Source of the DNA: Gari tellinella
Taxonomy: Eukaryota; Mollusca; Bivalvia; Cardiida; Psammobiidae
Reading direction: 5' to 3'
Assembly (NCBI GenBank): GCA_922989275.2
Contig: OV277861.1
Span: 18,376,540 to 18,440,539 of the forward strand
DNA: 64,000 bases
Shown: piece after piece, positions 31,600 to 42,220 of the stretch
Position numbering within the stretch: the first letter of the stretch is position 1
Layout: each line of letters begins with the position of its first letter
The notes under the pieces: generated by a model
Told to the model about the DNA's origin: nothing
What the model saw: only the letters and a program-made list of their open reading frames with translations
The model's database searches: none
Program-made: the position numbers and the translations under genes

Positions 31600-32190
31600 T
31601 TCAAGAAAGTGTTTACAATATCTTTTCCCATTCACCTACATATGTCATACTTGCACCGCACATGCGTTGTTGCAATACCTTTCCGACCATGTGCCATTTG
31701 GACCCCTGTGCTCAGCCACTGCGTTTAAGGTTTGAACTCTGCATTTAGGCTTCGAAAAATGTTTCACTTCCTATGTTCCTTGAGGTATTGATTTCACATT
31801 TGGTATCTATGTGTTTGGACAATACCTTTCAATGCTTGTGAAATGTGTTCCAAGTGACCTTGACCTTGAACTAAGGGCCCGCGTTTAGGTTTTGAAATCT
31901 GAAAGTTAGGTTTCGCAAATTGCTTATAATTCATATTTGTCCTAAGGTATGTTTATATGGACAAGACCTTTCCATGTACGAAAAACCGTTTGACTCCAGT
32001 GACATTGACCTTGAACTAAGGATTTTTAAATGAGTTTTGTAAAATTATTAGTACTCCTATGTCCCATGCGGTATTGCTTTTCGTATTTGATATGCATGTG
32101 TATATGGATTATACCTTTCAATACACGTAAAATGTTTGACCCTTGTGATTTTTTAACTCGGACTTTACTTTTAAGTTTCGAAATGTTGCG
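31600..32190 (+). repeat. About 145-bp minisatellite, roughly 3.7 copies
   Basis: The phrase AATACCTTTC (or variant) recurs at 31674, 31821, 31963 and 32110. Each unit also holds GTGACCTTGACCTTGAACTA or a variant. Units are 142-147 bp and well diverged. Confidence 0.85.
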
Positions 32191-32230
32191 AGCTTTGTTG
32201 TCTTTCTGACAACTCTTGTTCAGTAGTTGG

Positions 32231-32312
32231 TCTAACGCGGTGTCTGATCAGGATACAAACTGTTTGCAAACGCACTTTTAAGCTTCATTTAGAATGAAAT
32301 TATTAAGTTTAA
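32231..32312 (+). mobile_element. HpA2 right-arm fragment
   Basis: ACGCGGTGTCTGATCAGGATACAAACTGTTTGC followed by the family flank and AATTATTAA; the left half is missing. Confidence 0.7.
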
Positions 32313-32837
32313 CCCAATTATACTGTTTGGATTGTTTCACAATATCTTGCAAAATGAAAAACAACCATTCTCATTATATGGGTCTACACCATATGCACCG
32401 TAACCTCATGACCGGGTCACCGTTTTGAAAGGGCACGTAAACATGTTTTAGGGTTTTATGTTTTTTAGCGGCGGTTGTACTGTAAGAGTCTAAGTACACA
32501 TAGACTACAGTTCTGATTTTCTTCTTCTAGTCTTCTCGGAAATGTTTTAAGAGTGTTCATGGCCAAAGGTGAATAGCACTAGACGCAATAAAGAAAAACT
32601 TGTCACGAACACCATAGAAAGGTTTTCCTGGTGATTTAATACTGTAGTCAACGGTGTGTGCTTTTTTGTATGTCTTTCATAAAATATTGATAGCTGGTCG
32701 TACATGGGAGAAGACGTTCTCATTTCTGTCCAAACGGAACGTAGCGCAAGCAATAAATAACGCAAATGAAAGGTTTTTGAAATGTACACTTTTTCCTTAA
32801 ATATGAATTGCAAAATGTTACAGCCAGATACCACGAC

Positions 32838-32876
32838 GAGATACTCGGCGTTTGATCAGAATTCAAACTGTTTTCA
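32838..32876. mobile_element. Isolated hairpin 1 arm
   Basis: ACTCGGCGTTTGATCAGAATTCAAACTG, right arm only. Confidence 0.55.
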
Positions 32877-32943
32877 ATGGACACACATGTTTTAGAACAA
32901 CCGAGTTTATTGGGAAAAATACAATTATATAGAGGATCTTGTA

Positions 32944-33254
32944 CAGTACTGAACCTTATTAAATTAAATTGATAATCGCAAGCGAATTGCCATCGAATTG
33001 CCATCGAATCGCGCGCTTCAAAAAACAAATCCTACGTTTTACTATTTTTACGCGAATTTTCCGAAGCGGTTGTGACAAAAATGGAATCGAAAAAAATAAC
33101 GAAGGCATATTTGCGAACATTTGTGAGATACACCATTTAAGAAAACTTACCCGAGGGTAAAGTTAGTACTTTGAATCGCAAGCGAATTGCCATCGAATTG
33201 CAAGCGAATTGCCATCGATCGCAAAAATTGTTAATTTAATAAGATTCAGTACTG
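32944..33254. mobile_element. 311-bp mariner-like MITE, CAGTACTGAA ends
   Basis: The terminal repeats CAGTACTGAACCTTATTAAA and TTTAATAAGATTCAGTACTG match at 23 of 24 positions inside TA dinucleotides. The subterminal unit GCGAATTGCCATCGAATTGC is repeated near both ends (32976-33005 and 33181-33220). No transposase. Confidence 0.85.
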
Positions 33255-33259
33255 TATGA

Positions 33260-33378
33260 GTGCTCGTTATTTATCATTTTTAATAAACGAGTTGACTTAA
33301 ATAATATGACGCGAGCCTTGGCGAGCGTCATATTCATTTTAGTCAACGAGTTTATTAAGAATGATAAATAATGAGCAC
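33260..33378. repeat. 119-bp palindrome with GAGCCTTGGCGAG loop
   Basis: GTGCTCGTTATTTATCATTT mirrored by AATGATAAATAATGAGCAC; inner arms AATAAACGAGTTGAC / GTCAACGAGTTTATT. It lies 5 bp from the previous element. The loop matches 54266-54349. Confidence 0.9.
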
Positions 33379-33766
33379 GAATATGAGATTCTATTTATCA
33401 AATAACAAGTTTAAGCACCTATTAAATTGATTGATGCCGTAGTTTGTAGACCCTCCGCTATATAGAATTTCCGCCAAAACGTTACGTTGTTTACGTTGAC
33501 GTCATAGTAAATGACGTCATTTGGCGTCCCGCTACATGCAGCGCTTGTGGACGAACAAGTTGGGCCGGAGTCCAAAAAACGATATTCCATTAGTGGATTA
33601 CGATATTTATACAATCGCTTTATGCAACTCCCAGACCGCAAATTATGTGATAAAATAATATTAATAATAACGAAAAGAAAAAAGAAAAAGTATTATTCAC
33701 TGTAATTAGAGACTGAGATGTAGTAATCATTGTTACGACTTATAAAGTTTGTAATTATTTTAAACA

Positions 33767-33997
33767 GGGGCCCGTTTTATAAAACTTCGTACGACAAAAA
33801 TGGTCGTAAGTCAGATTCTAAAATTGTCGATAATCATTTATTTCTCCATCTAATCCTGTCTTGTGGCATCTCTTTGGAATCGTCTTAAAAAAGACGATCC
33901 AAGGAGATTTCACAAGACTGGATTAGATAGACAAATCAGAAATTAAATGTATTTTAAAGTTTTGACTAACGACCGTTTTTTTTATGAAACGGGTCCC
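33767..33997. mobile_element. Family H palindromic MITE
   Basis: GGGGCCCGTTTTATAAAACT to ATGAAACGGGTCCC, with inner arms AATCCTGTCTTGTGGCATCT / AGATTTCACAAGACTGGATT. The centre TCGTCTTAAAAAAGACGA is itself symmetrical. Confidence 0.9.
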
Positions 33998-33999
33998 TG

Positions 34000-34820
34000 G
34001 GTTTTTATTGTATCGCCTTCTTTATTGTAAATGATATTAAATGGTATAATAAACCACAATAAGTATTACGCTCACAATTGCCTGGAAAGGTTGATAATTA
34101 ATAGTTTTAATATCTTTGGTGATTGATTGTATACTGTTGTTGGTTATAATTTCTACCGTTGCTGGTAAGGTGTGACGGTTACTGGTATCGGTTTACGGCT
34201 GCTAGAGTTATGTATTTCTGATTCCCAGTAAATACATGTACATTCGATTGCTAGTAATGTTTTTTCTGCTTTGGTTGATGGTAAAAGATCCCCCTGCTGT
34301 AATCTGTGGAGAATTGATGAACTGTTTAAATGTTACTTGTGTTCAGCGGTTGTTAATGAAAACCTTGTTAAAGTTTTGTAACTTGTTTGTTAATGTACCT
34401 GTTCAAACGTCTATCAACATGTGAAGCGAACAATTTACAGCATGTAGTCGTGAAGGGTTGATAACAAATACATAGAGTTGCTGGTACCGTTTATCTATAC
34501 TAAATGGTTAAATATGTTAACATGGTTTAAAACGGCAAATACCCTTTGTTTTGATGTCTGGTCTAACCTGGTCAGTTTCCTATAAATCAGCAATGTAAAA
34601 CAAATCAAACGCCTTAGTTCTCAAGACAGTAGGATGGTTAATGCATTATAAAAGTGATACAGAGTGCTCTCAAAGAGGTCTTACAAATTATTTTTTTTTT
34701 TTTTCCAGCAATGTATGTTCACTTGCCGTAAAGTCATACAATAGTAGTTATTGAGTGCTCGGATGGTACAACCAAATATCACTTTTGATTTAAGGTTGAG
34801 ATCATCACTTAATATGTGAT
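34000..34820. other. No gene recognised
   Basis: AT-rich; a poly-T run lies at about 34689-34704. A 62-codon plus frame at 34236 starts with a hydrophobic stretch but continues without recognisable features. Confidence 0.35.
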
Positions 34821-34824
34821 AGGG

Positions 34825-35067
34825 TCAACTATTTCGCTGCCAACGGCACCAACAGGCGACTTTGCAAACAGTTGTGATACTAATCAGACGCCGCGTAACG
34901 CGGCGTCTGATCAGGATCCGAACTGTTTGTCATTCATATCGACATTTCTTCAGTCAAAATAACTCTATTTTTTACTTTAAAAATATTGCAGACAAGACAA
35001 CCACTGCAGACGATATTTGGCGGTAATAGGGTTAAAGCAGGCGATAAACTTGGCAGGGAAAGAGTTA
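34825..35067 (+). mobile_element. HpJ/HpA2-like MITE
   Basis: Left CAACTATTTCGCTGCCAACGG with ACCAACAGGCGAC. The hairpin has mismatches in the left arm (TGTGATACTAATCAGACGCC / GGCGTCTGATCAGGATCCG). Right GGCAGGGAAAGAGTTAA. Confidence 0.8.
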
Positions 35068-35115
35068 AACCATCACATTATGAAATGTTCGTGCCATGGT
35101 AAGTAATTGTATTAC

Positions 35116-35700
35116 AGTGGAGATGATGTTATTCTTTAAAAAATAAACGCTTTTGTGCTTAAACATTGACAGTGTTCCATCCCTACAACAGCCCTCCCTA
35201 TAACGACTCCCTCATTACAACGACCCTTGCCGTAATTCCCTAAACAGGACAATTTGGCTAACACTTTTACTGCTGCAATATCGTCTACTTAAATTTTTGT
35301 CAGCTGTTTTTTCTTAAAGTTACATATAAGTGGACATTTTGATAGAACAAGTATAATGACGAGTGACAAACAGCTTGAATCCAGATCAGTCGCCGCGTTA
35401 TGCGGCGTCTGATCGGGATTCAAGCTATTTGCAAATGTAAGCCAAGTCTTAATTTTCCCTCCCTATAACGACTCCCGCCGAGCAACACATACAATCTGTG
35501 TCTCCTATTGAGTGTTGTTGTAGAGGTAGAGAGGGGGCAATATATATTCATTGCAAACGCTGGCAGTGACAAGACTCCAAACTGTTTGCATATCAAACTA
35601 TTGTGAGAAAGTTACAAAAACAGGTCATTTTCTAGATGTCATTCCATTGAGCTTGTAGTAAGTTTTGTTTTTAAAGGAAATAATAACGTTTTCAAAACTG
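35116..35700 (+). mobile_element. TaB element split by TaE
   Basis: Left CAGTGGAGATGATGTTATTC and AATAAACGC; after the TaE insertion it resumes at ATTGCAAACG and ends AATAACGTTTTCAAAACTG before TA. The TaB hairpin has lost its stem (GCAGTGACAAGACTCCAAACTG). Confidence 0.8.
35170..35542 (-). mobile_element. TaE MITE nested in TaB
   Basis: CAGTGTTCCATCCCTACAAC at left, hairpin CTTGAATCCAGATCAGTCGC / GCGTCTGATCGGGATTCAAG, TGTTGTTGTAGAGGTAGAG at right. Confidence 0.85.
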
Positions 35701-36070
35701 TAAATCCTACGAATCTTGTTTGGAAAATAAACTATTGCCATATTTAAACTACATGTATAACTCTTCAATATTTGGAATCGCTGATTTCAAGCGGTCAAAA
35801 CTAGTTTTCTTATTTGTTGCATATATACACGAGAGATGTGATGGCATTTACACATAGTTATACTTTATTTCTATGTTATTTTCTGCCTTCAACTGTTTTG
35901 GTAACATTAGGGTCTAAATCGTTTTATTATATACCTACCAATGTTCTGCCCGAAATATTTCTGTATTTTATCGAACAAATACACCTTGACGGATTGAAAA
36001 TTCCGTATTACCCATGTACCTTGTGTAATGGGATAAGAACGTTTACTGTGTAGTCGGAAGTTCGGAACTA

Positions 36071-36275
36071 CAGTAAAACCTCTCTATTACGACCACTAAA
36101 TTATGTTAAGTATTAGGGTGTTTACGGTAGGTGACCGCTTAAAGCAAGGTGACAGTGAAACAGAAAGCTCCTTTAGGAGCTTTCTGTTTCACTGTCACCT
36201 TGCTTTAGGCTGTCACCTCTCTATTATTTAATCAATTAGCATTCGTTTTAGTGGTCGTAATAGCGAGTATTTACT
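36071..36275 (+). mobile_element. TaD MITE
   Basis: CAGTAAAACCTCTCTATTAC at left after TA; right GTGGTCGTAATAGCGAGTA slightly decayed. Perfect hairpin 2 arms AAAGCAAGGTGACAGTGAAA and complement around GCTCCTTTAGGAGC. Confidence 0.9.
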
Positions 36276-36385
36276 TTCACGCGCCATTCCCCGAAGTGTG
36301 ACGTATGGGAAATCCCGTTTATTTATAGTAACGCTCGAAACATTTCTATCGTTTTTCATTTTTTTGTTATTATAAGAGGTATATA

Positions 36386-36563
36386 ATAAAAGGAACATTA
36401 CTATACTTTGCATATCGTATGCACCGGATCACTCTCGTTGTGTGTGTAAAGGCGATATCCAACTCGACCTTCGGTCTTCGGTCCCGTTGGATATCGCCTT
36501 TACACACACAACTCGAGTGATCCGGTGCATAAGATATGCAAAGTATAGTAATGTTCCGTTTAT
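36386..36563. repeat. 178-bp near-perfect palindrome
   Basis: GGAACATTACTATACTTTGC is mirrored by GCAAAGTATAGTAATGTTCC; inner arms GTAAAGGCGATATCCAAC / GTTGGATATCGCCTTTAC; loop CTTCGGTCTTCGGTC. It sits immediately upstream of a TaE. Two overlapping open frames of 100 and 117 codons cross it and are artefacts of the symmetry. Confidence 0.95.
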
Positions 36564-36588
36564 ACCAATGCTCGGAAAGAAACGGATA

Positions 36589-36940
36589 CAGTGCTCCTTC
36601 TCTACAACAACACCTAACGGCAGACAAAGAATGTGTGTGTTGTTCGGATGGAGTTGTTATTGGGAGGGACATTGGTTTAAATTTGCAAACAGCTTGAATC
36701 CAGATCAGACGCTGCGTAACACGGCGTCTGAGCTAAATTCAAGCTGTTTGCCACTCGTCATTATGTATTCTTCTGTCAAAAAGTCCATTATGTGACGACA
36801 GCTGACGACAATTTAAACAGACGATTTATTGCAACCGTTAAAAGGTTGGACATAATTGTCTTGTTTGGGGAACAGTGACAAGCGTTGTTGTAAGGAGGGA
36901 GCCGTTGTTGGACGGGCTGTTGTGGTGAGAGAGCACTATG
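36589..36940 (+). mobile_element. TaE MITE, complete
   Basis: 352 bp between TA dinucleotides. CAGTGCTCCTTCTCTACAAC to GAGAGAGCACTATG. Hairpin CTTGAATCCAGATCAGACGC / GCGTCTGAGCTAAATTCAAG slightly eroded. It contains AACCGTTAAAAGGTTGGACA, an HpA-like 3' end, in its interior. Confidence 0.9.
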
Positions 36941-36969
36941 TATGAGTTTATCAGACGACAAGCATGCCT

Positions 36970-37162
36970 GTTGTAACGTTATTCTTTCCCATTTAACCGC
37001 AAACGAAACGGAAACGCAAAACACTAAAACGTAGAAAATGTAAAGTTTTAGATATTTTTTACAATTCATTTTTATCTGAGTGGCAAACAGTTTGGAGCCT
37101 GATGGAAATAATAGTTTTAGCGTAAACGCGTATATTGGGAAAGAATAACACATTCTCCACTG
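36970..37162 (-). mobile_element. TaB MITE lacking one hairpin arm
   Basis: CAAACAGTTTGGAGCCTGAT joins directly to GGAAATAATAGTTTTAGCG; the second arm and loop are gone. The end AACACATTCTCCACTG before TA is intact. Confidence 0.9.
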
Positions 37163-37204
37163 TAAGTACATACTTTTTACCTTTTGGTCTGTCAATCAGC
37201 TCGA

Positions 37205-37355
37205 CTGGTTGTGGATTAATAAGTGTTTAAGACAGGTGACTGCTTAAAGCGATGTGAAAGTAAACCAGAAAGCGTCTCCGAGAGTTTTTTTTTACATTGC
37301 TTTATGCTGTCATTTGTCTTTCATACAATCAATTAGCTCTCGTAATAGAGGGGGT
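37205..37355. mobile_element. TaD, degraded
   Basis: GACAGGTGACTGCTTAAAGC...CATTGCTTTATGCTGTCATTTGTC and TCGTAATAGAGGGGGTTTACT; the left terminus is lost. Confidence 0.7.
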
Positions 37356-37364
37356 TTACTTTAT

Positions 37365-37500
37365 TTACGAACAGTTTAGATCCCGATACGACACTGATAA
37401 ACTCGATGTCTAATCTAGATCTAAACGTTCTGGCTCTTGTTATTAAATTTAGACATGTTTAAAAAGAACATATCACAATTTATTGTTGCAGACGACAATT
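37365..37500. mobile_element. HpA remnant
   Basis: GAACAGTTTAGATCCCGATACG, CTAATCTAGATCTAAACG and GCAGACGACAATTTC are eroded parts of the family. Confidence 0.5.
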
Positions 37501-37510
37501 TCAGAGCTGA

Positions 37511-37732
37511 TTAATCCTTTCCTCCCTGATACGTCACATGGACAATTCTAGTTTTCAATTTGGTCTAGTCAATTTTTTACCTGTTATCGTTGATTTTTAC
37601 AATATATGTCAAAATGACAAATAGTGTAGACCCTGATCAAGGGCTCCTTATTTGCATAGGACAAGTGTACTCCTTAAAGGTACGCTGTTTGCAAATTACG
37701 CATATATGCGTGACTAGGGTTCAAAGAGTTAA
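37511..37732 (-). mobile_element. HpF MITE lacking one hairpin arm
   Basis: TTAATCCTTTCCTCCC to GGTTCAAAGAGTTAA, both TTAA present, 222 bp. GACCCTGATCAAGGGCTCC runs straight into TTATTTGCATAGGAC, so the second arm is deleted. Confidence 0.9.
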
Positions 37733-37734
37733 AT

Positions 37735-38455
37735 TGCGACATGACAACGGATAAGGTATAACCATTATCGACCTTGCTGTGTCCATAGGCTGCAAGTATG
37801 TTTTGCAATAAACCATTATGTTTCCTGCGATTGCTAGTCTCCGGCCGTTATTCAATTACCATGATATCCTTCCAAACGTCTTTGTCGCTTGCTTCCTTAG
37901 TGTCGTCTGCTCACCGCTAAAATAAACTGACATATGTGATTTTTAATATAACAAACTCTGAATGCAAAATATGTTTGTATCTTGAACAGGTTCCAAATTC
38001 GGCCGCTAGTTTCCATCCTCAGGATTTTCATACGCGTCTAAAATATAGAATTGTGTTTGGAACGGAAAAGGGGAGATAGTAAATGATAAAAGCCGACTAA
38101 GTCAATCATTATTGCGTCTAGACAAATAGCGGTATGGATTTCTCGCGTGACCTTCAGGTATAAGACTCGAGATTCTCAGACAATCCCACTGAACCCTAAC
38201 CCGCTCCCTTAACCCTTTAAATCCTATGTGGAAATCCATAACCAACCATCATGACTAAAATCAGATCCCACTAAACGTGTAGCATAATCTTGAAAACCTT
38301 ATGTTGAAGACCTTAACAAATAGTTATGCTTCAGACCAGATCCAGCTAAACGTGGTGCCTGATTCTTGATCAAAATTATTTGCCAATTGGATACTGCTTC
38401 TTGAACCCTTTCACTGACATTATGACGTTATAGCCGCTCCAACACTGTCGTTGAC
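37735..38455. other. No gene recognised
   Basis: Mixed AT-rich sequence without repeats shared in the window; an eroded hairpin arm (TGGTGCCTGATTCTTGATC) is near 38350. Confidence 0.35.
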
Positions 38456-38458
38456 ATG

Positions 38459-38674
38459 TTAACCCCTTCGTTGTCTTACCCCGAGTACACCGATAATTTG
38501 CAAACAGTTTGGATCCTGATCAGACGCCGCGTATAGCGGCGTCTGATCAGGATTCAAACTGTTTGCCACTCATATCAGTATTTCTTAAGTCAAAATACCA
38601 AAAATTCAAATTGAGAAATAAAAGCAGACGACAATTGATTAAACTGGATGACGTCATGGCAGTGAAGGGGTTAA
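38459..38674 (+). mobile_element. HpA MITE, reference copy
   Basis: 216 bp with TTAA at both ends: TTAACCCCTTCG...GGCAGTGAAGGGGTTAA. The hairpin at 38500-38566 has a 31-bp arm, CAAACAGTTTGGATCCTGAT onward, and a 4-5 nt loop. TGACGTCA is at 38649-38656. Confidence 0.95.
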
Positions 38675-38744
38675 TACCGTTTGCTTTTATTTATAAAAGT
38701 TTCAATTTTATTCGATTTTAATACAAGAAATGTTGATATGATTG

Positions 38745-38850
38745 TAAGACAATTTGGATCTTGATCAGACGACGCGTTACGCGGCGCCTGATTTGGGTCC
38801 AAACTATTTGCATATGTAAGTGTTATAAGGCATGGTAGCGAAAAAGATAG
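38745..38850. mobile_element. HpA-like hairpin, eroded
   Basis: TTTGGATCTTGATCAGACGACG / CGGCGCCTGATTTGGGTCC around CGTTACG; termini uncertain (GGCATGGTAGCG at right). Confidence 0.65.
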
Positions 38851-39189
38851 ATATATTAAACAGGAGTACAAACTTGCTAAAGTGCAGCAGGCGACATTTT
38901 CAAAAGACGACGTTTACCTAGTATAAATAACAATATCTTGATCTTGATCATAACCAACAACAGTCTTACAGTTTCCTTATAGCAGAACATGGGCAAAGTC
39001 TGAACTTGTTTATTTTTTGTAGACATCTCGAACGGCAAAGCAAACGGTTCGGACACTGATCCAATAGCTCCTCTAACAACCATTTGACCTGAGTGTATAT
39101 TTTATTATTATCATCTATGTGCCTAAAATGTATATGGGTTCAATATTGTAAAAACTGTGATAAAAATAAATAAACAAGTTTCATATGAA

Positions 39190-39330
39190 ATTTACATTTT
39201 TTTCGGGCTTTTAAGTCAGTGCTTACATTTAAATTACATTTAAACAAAATATGAGTTTACCTTTTCTTGTGTGTGTTTTTAAGTCAGTGCTTACAGTTAG
39301 ATATTATTTAAGCAAACTGTAAGTTTTCTT
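39190..39330 (+). repeat. Short tandem duplication, about 93 bp
   Basis: TTTTAAGTCAGTGCTTACA occurs at about 39210 and 39279, each followed by TTT(A/G)AATTA- and AAACAAA-like blocks. Confidence 0.6.
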
Positions 39331-42220
39331 TTAATTCCAAATTTACTGTCTGCCAATTCGTCACCTGATTGCCAATTTCTGTGTTAATACTATATGTATT
39401 TTCGCTAGCGAATCTCAGAATACGTTACAGTGTTCCCCCTCTACAACAACACCCAGTTGGAGACAAAAATTGTGTGTGTTGTTCTGAGAGTGTTGTTATA
39501 GATAAGGACATTTTCTTACCATTGCAAACAGCCTGAATACAGATCAGACGCCGAGTTACCCCTCATCCGGACCTTGCAAAAACTTTCGTTTTGAGACCTA
39601 TTGTGCATTTTTGTTGTTTTTCTAAGTCAAGATAGGCATTTGTGACATAACTGATACGGCATTATAAATTGGTGTGTTTATGCTATATGGTAGTGATAAA
39701 ACCAAAACGTTGCTATCACTGTTACCATGGCAACCAGTGACCATAGTAACACAAAAACTACGTTTATTTGCTGTAAAATCGAATTTTATCTAATAACTTG
39801 TACAGGAAAATGTACCTATAGAGAAATGTGGACATATTTATGACCAGATATACCTTTTGTTACATTATTGGTGTACCTTTCACAGAACTATGTAAATATT
39901 TGGAAGAAAATGACAAAAATATGGTTGGGGTCCAGTGGACCTCAAATAATATTTATTCATATTAACATGGGTTACTATACAACTTTTAACCACAACTGAT
40001 TTAATTAGTGTAATATGTGTAACCAAAACAGCTTCCCAGCTGATTAATATCGTCAATTTGTTAAGCTTTGTTTCTGCTTCCAATTATTTCATAGCAATAG
40101 TTGTCCAATTTATTTGACCTGTCACCGTGCATGTCTTAGCTCCGTGCAAGAATCATGACGCTGACACTGATACAGTGGTATGTCAAATATAATGTGATAA
40201 ACTAAGTATGGTAAACAAATTTAATGAAAGTAACACACACATAACTTCAAATGGTGAAGATATAAGAGTTTTGAATATGAATTGCTTAACACCATGTCTT
40301 GAGTACTACTCGTAACTATGTCTACTTCACATCATCACATGTCTGATGAGCTGCATGATAGTGTCCTAGACGCAGTTACAGGAGTAACCACGGTCCGTTT
40401 TGGCCAATGGTCTACACCAGATTTTTGTATCACTGTAATGATCTATGATTTGAGGTTTCCTGCAATCATCATATATTACATTAGTTTTGATTCATGAATG
40501 AAATAACAAGAAATGATATCAAACATTGGGTTAAGCCGCTGCTGATCAAGCGTTTGCCATACATCCTAACTGGAGCATGTTTGTCTGTTGTATGTCTTTT
40601 TCGGCGGAGCTGAATAGTTTCTTATTCAGCACAATTCCTTATAAGGCCCAACCAATGGTGAATGACCAGAAATGTAAGCTTACAGACACGTGCTTAAAAT
40701 CGAATAGTCTGATTGGGTAGCGGCCAGACTTGTCTACTCACTTTTACAAATTTGTAAAATAAGAGACACAGACTTTTATAGGCTGATTTGCTATGTAGCG
40801 GCACCAGTAGTAAATACGACTTTCCGCTACTGCTAGTGAGTTACAAAAAAAATGTATAATCGAGACATTTTACGTGTCCCGACCGTTCGGTAGTGAATTG
40901 AATGACATAGTGTTTCTATTTTAAGATATGACATATTGTCTCAAGTTCGGCTATGATTTGATGCATTCTGCAAATCAGAACGAAATTGGTCATCATAGAC
41001 TGGATCATAATTTCGATTTTGTACCAAGTGTATGAAAAAGAACGAATAACAGTAACAATTTAGTGAGATTCCGAGAAAACTGGCGTTTTAATATAACCTG
41101 GATATCGAAAAGATTTCGGGCATGGTGGGTATATTTTGTGTTAACACCGTTTTCCTCGAACGCATGCGCAACTCTGTGACCTCAAATGTAAACAAATCGT
41201 GCATTTGTTTTCAACAGCGATCGAATCTCTTGGTTAAATGCAAAAACCCAACAACACGCATATACCTAAAACGTACATTGCTACACTTTGCAGATATTCT
41301 TATAATAAATCAGAACATAGAACTAACTCTACAAGACAAATTCCATACACGAATTCTTGAAGCGGACACTCGCTTTGTTTACCGGTGGCAACATGAATTT
41401 CTCATTTGAGGGATCGTTTCAAACAATTCACATTCGGCATATTTCGGGGGTGCTTTCCAAAAATCTCAAATCAAAATCAGGTAATTGAGAATATTTAAAC
41501 AATCAAACCATATTTAAAATTATAAGCAACTAACAAAAGAGCACACACATACGGATTGTAGTAATTTATGGTATCTACAAATTACAAAATAAAAATGATA
41601 CATGTAGATCTAGACATGGAAGTATAATTCCGTGATCTAGACCTGTCTTTAAAAAATCTCATCATTTTCAGTTACATTCTAGGAAGAAATAAGTGCAATT
41701 CAATTGGCTTATAAAGATGGGAGTGGAAAGTTGAATTTTGTCCCCTGTGCACCAAGCAGTAGATCCATGTGCAAACTGTACCTTCTGTCAAGAATTTTCA
41801 AGTAAATCTCTCTACAACCACCTCTGAAAAAGAACTTATTGATGGAATAAAAACAGCTGACAAACAGCTGACAACTTCCAGCAAAATGTAGCCCGATCTA
41901 AAGCATAAACGTTTGTAAATGCTCTCTGCTGTACTTTCACCTTCAGTCTTTGAGAGACAAACTGCCTTAACAAACAAATGATTCAAGACTTTTCCTCAGT
42001 CCATTGAGGGACTCCCCCCACATTGTCTCGATAGTGTGAGAATTTAACTGACAAAGCGTGCATCACAACCAGTTTACCTGGTGAAGCCCAGATTATACTC
42101 ATGCTCTAGTGATTTTCAATGGTTATTTCTAACCAAACCAGGGCTGCCATAAGTTGAAAAAGAAAATCCTAAGATTTCAAAATATTCAATTTTTCAAGCG
42201 CGATTTTCCGAATTATACCT

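Noticed and set aside
36370..36795. Overlapping 100- and 117-codon frames on opposite strands
   Set aside because: They share peptide text because they lie on the two arms of one palindrome, so they are symmetry artefacts.
38500..38566. Hairpins as bacterial-type terminators, integron attC sites or CRISPR repeats
   Set aside because: Spacing is irregular, they lie within defined transposon ends, and the genome context is animal.
41122..41409. 95-codon frame inside the 3.9-kb element as a transposase remnant
   Set aside because: No piggyBac or other DDE/DDD motif could be recognised.
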